Shown: positions 27,215-36,193 of the stretch, in pieces | Layout: each line of letters begins with the position of its first letter | How positions within the stretch are numbered: the first letter of the stretch is position 1 | NCBI RefSeq assembly: GCF_040096075.1 | Contig: NZ_JBBMFJ010000008.1 | Span: forward strand, 44,895-108,894 | Origin: Brotaphodocola faecis | GTDB taxonomy: Bacteria; Bacillota; Clostridia; Lachnospirales; Lachnospiraceae | Length of the DNA: 64,000 bases | Reading direction: 5' to 3' | The notes under the pieces: model-generated | Told to the model about the DNA's origin: nothing | Databases searched by the model: none | Seen by the model: only the letters and a program-made list of their open reading frames with translations | Made by a program: the position numbers and the translations under genes

Positions 27215-29515
27215 TCAATCAGTTTTGCAAATGGTTACTGGAGTAATGACCTGCGTTTCGTTGCCCCCCCCGGATTTTATGCTTCTGATCGTCTTTTCAA
27301 GCACCTTCATCTCAACCGGTTTTGAAACATGTGCATTCATACCGGCTGCCAGAGAATGCTGAATGTCCTCTGAGAATGCATTGGCAGTCATGGCAATGAT
27401 CGGAATCTTCTTTGCCAGTTCATGGGAACTTCTGCGGATTGCCTTCGTCGCCTCATAGCCATTCATAACAGGCATCTGCACATCCATCAGGATCATGTCA
27501 TAATCACCTGGAGCAGACTGTTCAAATGCTTTCAAAATCTCTTCACCGTTTTCACAGATGGTACATTCCGCACCTTCAATCTTTAACAGTTCCGTCAGGA
27601 TCTCTGCGTTCAGCTTATTATCCTCTGCACACAGGAATCTCATTCCCTGCAGGATATTACCATCCTGCTCATCTGTTTCTTCTTGTGTCACCAGGTCAAC
27701 TGTTCTATTCTCTGCAATTTTCAGATCCAGGAGAACCTCAAAACAGCTTCCCTGTCCCAGTTCACTGTCCACGTCAATGGTGCCTCCCATTGCCTCAACC
27801 AGATTTCTGGTAATCGCCATTCCAAGTCCGGTTCCCTGTATTTTATTCGTCATGGAATTTTCTGCACGGGTAAACGCATCAAAAATTGTATTTTGGAAAT
27901 CTGCTGACATTCCCATACCATTATCGCTGACTAAAAAGCGATACTTGGCATAAACAGATGAATTTGATTCACATTCTTCTGCCAGAAGCTGGATTCTTCC
28001 ACCTTCCTGTGTATATTTTATTGCATTAGAGAGCAGATTACTGAAAATCTGCATCAAATGGACTCGATCCCCATTCACCCACTCATGCCGGATATTTTCT
28101 TTTGTAATTGTAAAGGTCTGCTGCTTTTCATATATTTGAGAATGAAATATCGTGTCAAGTTCCTGTATAAAATCCACTATAGAAAAGTCAGAATATTTGA
28201 AAACCGTTTTTCCTGCCTCAATCTTGCTCATATCCAGAACATCATTGATAATCCCCAACAGATGCCGTGCAGAAACATCTATTTTTTTAGCATATTCTCT
28301 TACTTTTTCTTCATTTCCTGCATCATGTTCAAGCAATGATGTAATACCGGTAATTGCATTCATTGGTGTACGGATATCATGGGACATATTTGCCAGAAAA
28401 TCACTTTTGGACTGGCTGGCATAACTGGCTACTTCTAATGCCTGTTCAGCTGCCTGTTTTGCCTGTGTAAGTTCTGTATTGATTGTTTCCAGTTTTGCGT
28501 TATTTTCTCTTTCAACCTCAATTGCTTCACTCTGTTTTTTTCTAAGCACTGTTACGATAGCTGTAATTACACAAACTGCCGCAACAACTGCAAACAGAAT
28601 GATAAAGCACATGATCAGGTGCACAAGCCTTACCGTATTCGTTGCTACATATTTTGCCGGCACCAGAAAGATCAGGGTCCATGCTGCACTATCCATTCTT
28701 TTTAAAACATAGAAATATTCTGTCCCGTCAAGTATAGCATTGGAATAACTTACACCCTTTTCATTTAATTCTTTTTCCGTTTTGTCAAAGGAAGAACCAT
28801 GAAGATATTCCATCTTCTTTAATACGGAAAACACATTATGTCCTTTAATCAGTTCTACTTTATTACTGTTAAACTGTTTAAAGCCATTATCATCAAGAAT
28901 ATAGACACTGTTATTGTTTTCATAAGCATCACAGCCAAAATATTCGTTCAGCTTCCGCATATCCTGATATAAGCCATAGTAATTAATAATCTGACCGCTT
29001 TGAAGTCTGATGGGATGATCCAGTTTCTTTAAAAAGACCATACGGGATTCATTTGTTGTAATAAAATTCGACACGTAGCTGATTTTTTCAGGGCTGTTCT
29101 CGAAATGATATGCATCTCTCACTATTCCCTGGTTTCCTTCTTCTGTATAGTACTTTCCACTGTCATCCACTGCCAGCAATGTTATCCTGGAATCTTCAAA
29201 TTCATATAAATCTGTTATTGTTTTCATATATCGGCTCATATCATCCACAGTCTGTAGATCAGTAGATTCTATGAGGTTACATTGTACCTGGACATAATCC
29301 CATTTTGTGCCCATAACATCTTCCAGATTCAAAAACATCTGATGGGTAATTTCATCCATCTGGTTCAATCGTTCTTCATAAATAAACTTTTGAATATATG
29401 ACTGATTCAGGAAAATAAATAAACCGAGCATAACTAAGATTGCAACAATACATCCCAAAATAACTTTTTTATATTGTTTTGTCTTCTCCAATGTACTGTT
29501 CTGACTTAGTTTCAT
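27215..29515 (-). CDS. Hybrid histidine kinase with Cache-like sensor domain
   Basis: A 766-residue membrane kinase. Helices at about 18-37 and 297-324 flank an extracellular domain of about 255 residues with the strand/loop pattern of double-Cache sensors (ITLLAVDDSGKYYTEEG, SVYILDDNGFKQF). HisKA follows a coiled linker, with His379 in NMSHDIRTPMN. The ATPase domain has LSNAIKYTQEGG, DNGMGMS and GTGLGMAI, and the receiver has Asp678 (LMDVQMPVMNGY). Its ATG overlaps the stop of the solute-binding lipoprotein upstream by four bases (ATGA), so the two are co-translated and probably form a lipoprotein-kinase pair. No output domain is attached. Confidence 0.92.
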   Translation of the reverse strand: MKLSQNSTLEKTKQYKKVILGCIVAILVMLGLFIFLNQSYIQKFIYEERLNQMDEITHQMFLNLEDVMGTKWDYVQVQCNLIESTDLQTVDDMSRYMKTITDLYEFEDSRITLLAVDDSGKYYTEEGNQGIVRDAYHFENSPEKISYVSNFITTNESRMVFLKKLDHPIRLQSGQIINYYGLYQDMRKLNEYFGCDAYENNNSVYILDDNGFKQFNSNKVELIKGHNVFSVLKKMEYLHGSSFDKTEKELNEKGVSYSNAILDGTEYFYVLKRMDSAAWTLIFLVPAKYVATNTVRLVHLIMCFIILFAVVAAVCVITAIVTVLRKKQSEAIEVERENNAKLETINTELTQAKQAAEQALEVASYASQSKSDFLANMSHDIRTPMNAITGITSLLEHDAGNEEKVREYAKKIDVSARHLLGIINDVLDMSKIEAGKTVFKYSDFSIVDFIQELDTIFHSQIYEKQQTFTITKENIRHEWVNGDRVHLMQIFSNLLSNAIKYTQEGGRIQLLAEECESNSSVYAKYRFLVSDNGMGMSADFQNTIFDAFTRAENSMTNKIQGTGLGMAITRNLVEAMGGTIDVDSELGQGSCFEVLLDLKIAENRTVDLVTQEETDEQDGNILQGMRFLCAEDNKLNAEILTELLKIEGAECTICENGEEILKAFEQSAPGDYDMILMDVQMPVMNGYEATKAIRRSSHELAKKIPIIAMTANAFSEDIQHSLAAGMNAHVSKPVEMKVLEKTIRSIKSGGGNETQVITPVTICKTD

Positions 29516-31278
29516 TTCACATCCGCCTCGCTCAGTGTTTTAAATTTTGAAAAGTAATCTTTCGCTGCATCCATTCCCACAATACCACTGTCATTTAATA
29601 CAACATCTTCATTTGCTCCGCAAATAACAACCTGATAAGTTTTATCATCTTCAAGTTCTTTATCCTTCACCAGCACATATGGATAGGTATTGCCTGTACC
29701 TGCGGCATCATAACCATCTTCACATAACTTTTTGATATCTTTCCCTGTAATTTTCGCTGTCTGTATTGTGCCATACCAGCTTGTTGGAAGAATCGTACAA
29801 ATATCAGCTTCTGTAATATCCTGTGCATAAAGTTTGCCATTCACACCCTCTGTATTCTGGTCTATTCCATTACCATGTATCCATTTCCCAAGTGAAATCA
29901 GTGCTGCGTCGCTTTTTGTTGCTTCCATAAAGCTTTTTCCGATCAATTTTGCACAGCTCTCCTGAGAAATAATTTCAGTTGTAGTCGTGATAACTTCCGG
30001 TTTATTGTTTACTACAGAATCCTGATCCGTATCCAGCTGATCCACAACATCTTCAAGCGTTGCCTGATCCTGAAGGTATTCCAGCATACGATTTCCTGTA
30101 TTTACCAATGTATTTTCCCACCCTGCATAAATAAGCGGTGCCGTATTTCCGGCATTGATCTCATCTGCAATATCTCCATAATAGGTATCGTCTGCATTCC
30201 AGTCCTTAAACGGTAAAAGGTTCGATATTAATTTCGATTCATCATATATCGCAGTTGTTCCTTCCACGGAAGAAAGAATCTCCATAACTTTTAATGCATC
30301 GTCAAGCTTTTGTGGATTCTCCTCTAATTTTTTGCTCAATCCATGATAGCGTGTCACATTCAAAATATATACATTCTGGCTTCCGTCTTCAGAAAGATAT
30401 GGCATTAATCCAAACTGATCCTTTGTATCATCTGTTTCTCCGATACCATTTTTGCTTCCAAGCAGGAATAACGTATTGCCTTCCATAAATTCATTTCTGG
30501 TTTCGTCATCGCTCTGGGGATTCTTTTCATTAGCAGTAAACATCCCCAGATCTTTCCATTTCTGAATATAGTTCATGCAATCCATCATGCCCTGTGTATC
30601 ACTCACATTGGCCTTTCCTGTCAGATAATCCTTTTGCCACTGCTTGCCCTGAAAAGTTCCCAGAAATCCCGTATCCGCAATATTGCACATATATTGAAAT
30701 CCATAACCCGGATATGCAATCTGCGCCAGGCACAGCTGTACCCCTGCCGCCTTTGCTTCCTCTGCCAGGTTTTCCAGATCAGCAAAGGATTTTGGGAGCT
30801 CCCATCCATGTTCCTCTAATAAAGTCTTGTTATATGTAATGCCGATACAGCTGTAGGCTGACGGAAGCATGTAAATGGCTCCATCATCTGAGACATCCTG
30901 CAATCTGGATTCTACATAGTTGTCTGTAAAATCATAACCTGAAAGATCGATCATCTTATCACTCATGTCATTGATGTTTGGATCATAAACTGTCTGTGAA
31001 CAAATATCGGGAAGATCATCTGCTGCTAACATATTCTGTAAATATTGTGTTGTGTTTGCACCCGAATAGGAAAGAATCTCTAAATTTACTTCCGGATACT
31101 TCTCATGTACCAGATCAGCTAATCGATCACACTCTAAATAAGGTGCCAGAATAGTGACTGCTTCATGTTCACTCGTCGCATTCTTATTCGTACAGCCAGT
31201 AAGACATAACAGCACAGTTACAACAGATACACCAAATATCTTTTTCAAAAAGTTGCTCTGTAAGTTTTTTGAAATCAT
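29512..31278 (-). CDS. Solute-binding lipoprotein fused to 5'-nucleotidase C-terminal-like domain
   Basis: A 588-residue lipoprotein with lipobox CLTGC (Cys29). Residues about 40-425 are a family-1 extracellular solute-binding domain (DLPDICSQTVYDPN, GITYNKTLLEEHGWELPKSF). Residues about 440-588 look like the C-terminal domain of 5'-nucleotidases: SDAALISLGKWIHG, then DITEADICTILPTSWYG and AKITGKDIKKLCEDG, the usual 'G.it..di..vlPf.n....ltG..i' pattern. The metallophosphatase half is missing, so it can bind but probably not hydrolyse nucleotides. Anchored on the outer membrane face. Its stop overlaps the start of the kinase at 29515, and it is likely the ligand-presenting partner of that kinase. 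No ABC permease is nearby. Confidence 0.85.
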   Translation of the reverse strand: MISKNLQSNFLKKIFGVSVVTVLLCLTGCTNKNATSEHEAVTILAPYLECDRLADLVHEKYPEVNLEILSYSGANTTQYLQNMLAADDLPDICSQTVYDPNINDMSDKMIDLSGYDFTDNYVESRLQDVSDDGAIYMLPSAYSCIGITYNKTLLEEHGWELPKSFADLENLAEEAKAAGVQLCLAQIAYPGYGFQYMCNIADTGFLGTFQGKQWQKDYLTGKANVSDTQGMMDCMNYIQKWKDLGMFTANEKNPQSDDETRNEFMEGNTLFLLGSKNGIGETDDTKDQFGLMPYLSEDGSQNVYILNVTRYHGLSKKLEENPQKLDDALKVMEILSSVEGTTAIYDESKLISNLLPFKDWNADDTYYGDIADEINAGNTAPLIYAGWENTLVNTGNRMLEYLQDQATLEDVVDQLDTDQDSVVNNKPEVITTTTEIISQESCAKLIGKSFMEATKSDAALISLGKWIHGNGIDQNTEGVNGKLYAQDITEADICTILPTSWYGTIQTAKITGKDIKKLCEDGYDAAGTGNTYPYVLVKDKELEDDKTYQVVICGANEDVVLNDSGIVGMDAAKDYFSKFKTLSEADVK

Positions 31279-31346
31279 CCATACCCTCCCCCGAAAATTT
31301 TAAATTCTGCATCATCTACAATAAGTATCGTTTGTCTTTTATCCAT
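31275..31346 (-). pseudogene. Response-regulator stub, receiver N-terminus only
   Basis: A 23-codon frame starting at ATG 31346 after AAAGGA reads MDKRQTILIVDDAEF, the beginning of a stand-alone receiver domain (first strand plus the acidic pair DD). The remaining eight residues are unrelated and are translated from the ribosome-site region (GGGGGAGGG) of the next gene. Its TGA overlaps the ATG of the SBP lipoprotein (ATGA). The simplest reading is that a response regulator gene once stood here and an internal deletion left its start joined to the next gene's leader. It may now serve as a coupling leader peptide. Confidence 0.65.
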
Positions 31347-31388
31347 ATTTTTCCTTTGTCCATTCGGGTTTTATGAAATTCCAAAAAC

Positions 31389-34337
31389 TCACTTCAGATT
31401 ATTCTGTAATGTATCAATCAATTCATCTATAATGATTGGCTTGGATAAGAATCCATCCATACCGCATTCCTGTGCTTTTTTTCTGTCTTCGTCAAAAGCA
31501 TTGGCCGTCATGGCAAGGATGGTAATTTTCGCCAGCGCCGGATTTTTCAGGGCACGAATCTGTTTCGTAGCCTCATATCCGTTCATTACCGGCATCTGTA
31601 CATCCATCAACACAAGATCATAGCTGCCCGGTTTTGAATTCTTAACTTTTTCCACTGCTTCTGATCCATTTTCTGCGGTGTCAACAAGGAAACCATATTC
31701 ATTCAGGATCTCCACCGCAATTTCACTGTTTAGCTCATTGTCTTCTACAAGCAATAAACTCTTTCCCCTGAAATCCAAACCAGCTTCCGGGAGGATTGTA
31801 TCTTCTGTCTCTGCCTGCTTCTGACCGATAGCAGTCATCAATGTCTCTCTGATATCTGACATAAACATAGGTTTCGCACAGAATGCAGTTACCCCTGCTG
31901 CCCTGGCTTCCACTTCGATATCTGACCAGTCATATGCAGTCAGGATAATGATCGGTGTATCATCGCCAAGGCTGCGGATCTGGCGTGTAACTTCAATACC
32001 GTTCATATCCGGCAGACGCCAGTCAATGATATAAGCATGGAATGCATCTCCAAGTTCCATAGACTGACGAGCACGAAGAACAGCCTCCTTACCGGAAAGT
32101 GTCCATTCCGAACGCATTCCAACCTTTACAAGCATTTTAGTCACACTGTCACAGGTATTGAAATCATCGTCTACTACCAATGCCTTCAGACCTTCCAGTT
32201 CTGCGATTTTCTCTATACGGTGATTCTCAGGCTGGATCCGCAATGGCAGACGGATAATAAATTCAGTACCTTTTCCCTGTTCTGTCTGAACCTCAATGGT
32301 TCCTCCCATCATATCCACGATGTTTTTGGTGATGGCCATGCCAAGTCCTGTACCCTGCGTCCTGCTGACAGTAGAAGTCCGCTCCCGCTCAAACGGCGAA
32401 AATATCTTCTGTACAAATTCCGGACTCATGCCGATTCCGTTATCCTTTACCCGTATCTCGTACAGTTCACTGCCTTTTTTTGTTCCCGGATACTGTCTCA
32501 GCCGGACAGAAACAGTTCCGCCTGCCGGCGTAAACTTGATTGCATTAGATAATAAATTCAACAGGACCTGGTTCAGCCGTGTCTTGTCACAATAGACATT
32601 CTCATTGGTCACATCCATGGCATCCATGTAAAGTTCCAGCTGTTTTGCATGGATCTGCCCACTGACAATGGTCTTCAGATCATGAAGGACCTCTGACAGA
32701 CTGACCTCCGTTTCCTCCAGATGAATCTTTCCGCTCTCAATACGGCTCATATCCAGCACATCATTGATAAGTGAAAGCAGATGATTGCTGGATGAAAGAA
32801 TCTTACCCAGATAATCCCTGACCTTTTCCTTATTATCAATATTACTCACAGCCAGTGTGGTAAAACCAATAATGGCATTCATTGGTGTCCGGATATCGTG
32901 AGACATATTGGAAAGGAAGGTGCTCTTTGCCCTGTTGGCAGTCTCCGCAGCGCGGACCGCCTCAGAAAGCGCCTGATTCATTTTTCTGTCAGAGGTACGA
33001 TCTGACAGAACCAGGATATATTTCTTTTCCCCGTTTACCTCGCTGCCCATTGCAACATTATGAAACCAGCGGTGTTCTCCTGTTTTCTGATGAATATATT
33101 CAAAATCCCATTCCTGCTGCTCCTGAACCTGGATTTCTTCCAGATAATTCTTCTCCGGATCTTCAACATCCCCAGGATGCAGTTTCCCAAGAACACAAAT
33201 ATCTTTACGGATCTGTTCTACTTTAATTCCCAGCAGTTTTTCCACATTGGGACTGACGTAATCTGCTTTATATGTTTTGGCATCCAGCATCAGGAAAACG
33301 TCATCCACATTCATTGACAGCTTTTGAAACAATTCGTCCCTGTACAGGATCTCCGTATCCTTTCTTTTCATGTTTACCCTGTTTTTACGGAGAATAATTC
33401 CAATAAAAAGACCGGCAATACACACCGCTACTGCACTTACAAGCAGCATAGTACTACGCTGTAGAACATTCATACTGGCATTGACGATATCAGCCTGGAC
33501 AAGTCCCAGAAAGATCCAGTCCTGAGGTTTGGATTTCTCATAGACCAGATAGTAATCCTCTCCATCCAGATTTATCAGCATTGCATCTGTATGTCCTTCC
33601 TTAAACTCTTCTGAAAGTTTAAGGATCTCTTTTTCAGACATGTTGGAATGCTCTCTCAGAATCCCAAAGAAATTATACACCTCTCCCCATGACTCAGAAG
33701 AATGATCCACAACAACACGACCATCCGGATGAACCACATAACTCTGGGCATTTCCATTGAAAGCAGAAATATTCAGCACATTTACGATATCAGAGTTTTC
33801 ATAGGTAATGGCAATGGCATCATATTCAAAGCCCTGATAATTTCCATGAGGCTTGGGAGTGGCAAAAACAAGGAGCTGGGATTTTCCGGGAACTGTTGCA
33901 TTGGTTATCACATCATTTCCCTGCCAGATCTCATCTTCAATATTTTCCTGTAATCCCAGATACCCGGTTTCACCTGTTACCATCTTATAGTTCCCGTCCG
34001 CTGACAGGAAATAAAAATCTAAAAAGCCTGCATCTTCCTGTGCTTTCTCTATATACTCACGAATTTCACTTTCATCGGAAGTGTTCTGCAGATATTCCCC
34101 CCATATATGAAGATAAGTCAGATTCTTATTTGTCAGCTCACTTAACATATTATCAGACTGATGAAAAATTTCTGTCAGGTGAGAAACACTTTCCTCATAA
34201 ACAGTCTTCGATACAAACTCAAAATATCGGAAAACAGTCAAAAGGATTCCAACGAATAGGGCAATAAGAACTGCCGTATTCCATCGTTTTCTCACAACCT
34301 GTTTCTTTCTGTTTATATTATGATTCTTAACATCCAT
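31389..34337 (-). CDS. Hybrid histidine kinase, Cache-PAS, two receiver domains
   Basis: About 982 residues. Membrane helices at about 22-40 and 295-317 enclose a double-Cache-like sensor (FYFLSADGNYKMVTG, QSYVVHPDGRVVVDHS). A PAS domain follows (about 340-445; 'KADYVSPNVEKLLG', 'YIHQKTGEHRWFHN'), then HisKA with His480 in NMSHDIRTPMN, the ATPase domain (LSNAIKFTPAGG, DNGIGMS, GTGLGMAI), a first receiver (ALVVDDDFNT, Asp in IIDWRLPDMNG) and a second (LLLVEDNELN, LMDVQMPVMNGY). The start chosen is ATG 34337 with GAGGTGAG just before it; GTG at 34346 is possible. It follows the 616-residue lipoprotein directly. Its kinase and receivers resemble those of the soluble kinase at 21385. Confidence 0.93.
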   Translation of the reverse strand: MDVKNHNINRKKQVVRKRWNTAVLIALFVGILLTVFRYFEFVSKTVYEESVSHLTEIFHQSDNMLSELTNKNLTYLHIWGEYLQNTSDESEIREYIEKAQEDAGFLDFYFLSADGNYKMVTGETGYLGLQENIEDEIWQGNDVITNATVPGKSQLLVFATPKPHGNYQGFEYDAIAITYENSDIVNVLNISAFNGNAQSYVVHPDGRVVVDHSSESWGEVYNFFGILREHSNMSEKEILKLSEEFKEGHTDAMLINLDGEDYYLVYEKSKPQDWIFLGLVQADIVNASMNVLQRSTMLLVSAVAVCIAGLFIGIILRKNRVNMKRKDTEILYRDELFQKLSMNVDDVFLMLDAKTYKADYVSPNVEKLLGIKVEQIRKDICVLGKLHPGDVEDPEKNYLEEIQVQEQQEWDFEYIHQKTGEHRWFHNVAMGSEVNGEKKYILVLSDRTSDRKMNQALSEAVRAAETANRAKSTFLSNMSHDIRTPMNAIIGFTTLAVSNIDNKEKVRDYLGKILSSSNHLLSLINDVLDMSRIESGKIHLEETEVSLSEVLHDLKTIVSGQIHAKQLELYMDAMDVTNENVYCDKTRLNQVLLNLLSNAIKFTPAGGTVSVRLRQYPGTKKGSELYEIRVKDNGIGMSPEFVQKIFSPFERERTSTVSRTQGTGLGMAITKNIVDMMGGTIEVQTEQGKGTEFIIRLPLRIQPENHRIEKIAELEGLKALVVDDDFNTCDSVTKMLVKVGMRSEWTLSGKEAVLRARQSMELGDAFHAYIIDWRLPDMNGIEVTRQIRSLGDDTPIIILTAYDWSDIEVEARAAGVTAFCAKPMFMSDIRETLMTAIGQKQAETEDTILPEAGLDFRGKSLLLVEDNELNSEIAVEILNEYGFLVDTAENGSEAVEKVKNSKPGSYDLVLMDVQMPVMNGYEATKQIRALKNPALAKITILAMTANAFDEDRKKAQECGMDGFLSKPIIIDELIDTLQNNLK

Positions 34338-34342
34338 TCTTC

Positions 34343-36193
34343 TCACCTCAGAGTAATGTAGTCTTCAGGCTCTGCAAGAATGGCATTACCATCTGAAACA
34401 TATGTTGTCCAGGTATCTTTCACAGAGGTATCCCCTCCATCAAATACAATATTTTCCTCTGCCGCATAAGCTTCCATATGTTGTGGTGCTGCAAGGCAGG
34501 TCACAGTAAAAGTATCCTTGTCCTGAATCTGTTTTCCATTCTTTGTAACTTTACTCAATGTATAACCATTATCCGTTTCCTTAATTTCTACAGAAATACC
34601 ACTGAACACAGGCAGAGAGCCGCGGTTAAAGGGGATAAAGCCTCCCTGATAGCCTTCTACGAAGTTTCTGACCGTTTCCTTCAGTTCTGCCCCGCTCATC
34701 TCGCTACTGTAAGCGGAAAGCTCGTTTGGCATGATCATGTCTCCCGCCATCTTTTCCGTATATCCTGCCTTCAGTACATTTCCCGTAAAACTGTTTCCGG
34801 TTGCGATCAGCACATCTGTACCATAAATGCTGCGCAGAGTGTTTGCCATAACAGAATAGGCTTCATTGCCTCCGCTGGTATGGAAGCGATTGGAATAAGT
34901 TTTCTTTGAATCCAGCACAATATTCTCAGATGTGGATTTCTCTTCCAGAAGCTGAGAATTAAATGACTGGTATGCCTGCTCTGCATCATATTCTCCTGCG
35001 ATCATCTTAGAAACCACGTCCCTGGAAACGGAGAAAAAGTCATTTGACGCAATTCGGATATACATATGATTTTCTTCGATCACAGGTTTCACATCTTTCA
35101 TATATTCCGTAAGATGGAGATCCACATCCTGACTGTAGCTCAGCAAATCCTGACCATCACTAATGACCCGGTTCTGCGCCTCCTCTGAAAGCATTGTGTT
35201 CAGTACCTCCATTGCTTTCTTTTGGCGTGTCTCATCCTGTGTCAGATCACGGTTTAAAGCCACCTGGAAATATGGCGTAGTCATCAGCCACTTTTTGCCA
35301 TTCTGTTGAAAGAATGGAAGAAATGTTGTGTTGATGCCCTGATCCTGAAACATTTTCACACCGGAAGAGCTGCCAAAATACATGGCAAGCTTACCACTTC
35401 GGTACATCTCAACGATATCATCATAATTCATATCCAGATCATCCTGGTTCAGTCCTGTATCCTGGATGAACTGCTCCATACGTTCAAAAGCCTGCGGCCA
35501 GACGGTACTGTCCAGACCTTCCCTCTTTGTATTCCCCGGATCACTGTAAGTAGTGCGCCACTTACGTCCGTCCACAGTAGACAGTTCTGACGCTGACAAT
35601 CCCTGCAGTGTTTCCATACAGGTATAATCATAATAATAGTCTGCAGAAAACCCACGGATACCCACTGCTTCAAATGCCTGGCAGGCAGAAACGAAGCTTT
35701 CATAGTCTGTTGGCAGAGGAATATCATACTGTTCAAATAGATCTTTGTTCACCACGAAACCATGGGCATCTGCACACACCGGAAGCCAGTTTATACTGCC
35801 ATCCTCGTTCCTGAAACTGTTGAGGTAGGTATCATAGACTGCACCTGCTGCATTGGTTGTTGAAAGATCCATCAGACTGTCTTTCAGCGGACTTGCATCA
35901 TGCAGTGAAAAACGACAGCAGGTTATAATATCCGGCAATCCATCATTTTCTTTAAGAAACTTATAAAAATCCAGGTCATTATTCCCTACTACAAATTCCA
36001 CATTGATGTCCGGAAGCTGTTCCTGGATGTATGGTGCATATTTTTCATACAGCTTTGTGCTCCACAAATACACCGTGATAGTTTCTACATCTTCTTTTTC
36101 TGCACTCTTCCCGCCGCAGGCTGACAGAAATGACATGACTATCACCATTGCCAAAAGTACCGCAAGTATCTTATTCCATTTTTTCTTTTTCAT
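34343..36193 (-). CDS. Solute-binding lipoprotein with 5'-nucleotidase C-terminal-like domain (second copy)
   Basis: A 616-residue lipoprotein with lipobox LSAC (Cys26). Residues about 35-420 form a family-1 solute-binding domain (GFVVNKDLFEQYDIPLPTDY). Residues about 425-616 match the substrate-binding domain of 5'-nucleotidases better than the copy at 29512: GTDVLIATGNSFTGNVLKAG, MIMPNELSAYSSEMSGAELK, then GSLPVFSGISVEI and 'DTFTVTCLAA'. The catalytic metal-binding half is absent. GGGGGAG precedes the ATG, which lies 23 nt inside the 3' end of the upstream kinase gene. The next kinase starts right at its stop. Likely presents a sugar, nucleoside or nucleotide to the Cache-PAS kinase; the ligand is unknown. 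Confidence 0.87.
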   Translation of the reverse strand: MKKKKWNKILAVLLAMVIVMSFLSACGGKSAEKEDVETITVYLWSTKLYEKYAPYIQEQLPDINVEFVVGNNDLDFYKFLKENDGLPDIITCCRFSLHDASPLKDSLMDLSTTNAAGAVYDTYLNSFRNEDGSINWLPVCADAHGFVVNKDLFEQYDIPLPTDYESFVSACQAFEAVGIRGFSADYYYDYTCMETLQGLSASELSTVDGRKWRTTYSDPGNTKREGLDSTVWPQAFERMEQFIQDTGLNQDDLDMNYDDIVEMYRSGKLAMYFGSSSGVKMFQDQGINTTFLPFFQQNGKKWLMTTPYFQVALNRDLTQDETRQKKAMEVLNTMLSEEAQNRVISDGQDLLSYSQDVDLHLTEYMKDVKPVIEENHMYIRIASNDFFSVSRDVVSKMIAGEYDAEQAYQSFNSQLLEEKSTSENIVLDSKKTYSNRFHTSGGNEAYSVMANTLRSIYGTDVLIATGNSFTGNVLKAGYTEKMAGDMIMPNELSAYSSEMSGAELKETVRNFVEGYQGGFIPFNRGSLPVFSGISVEIKETDNGYTLSKVTKNGKQIQDKDTFTVTCLAAPQHMEAYAAEENIVFDGGDTSVKDTWTTYVSDGNAILAEPEDYITLR

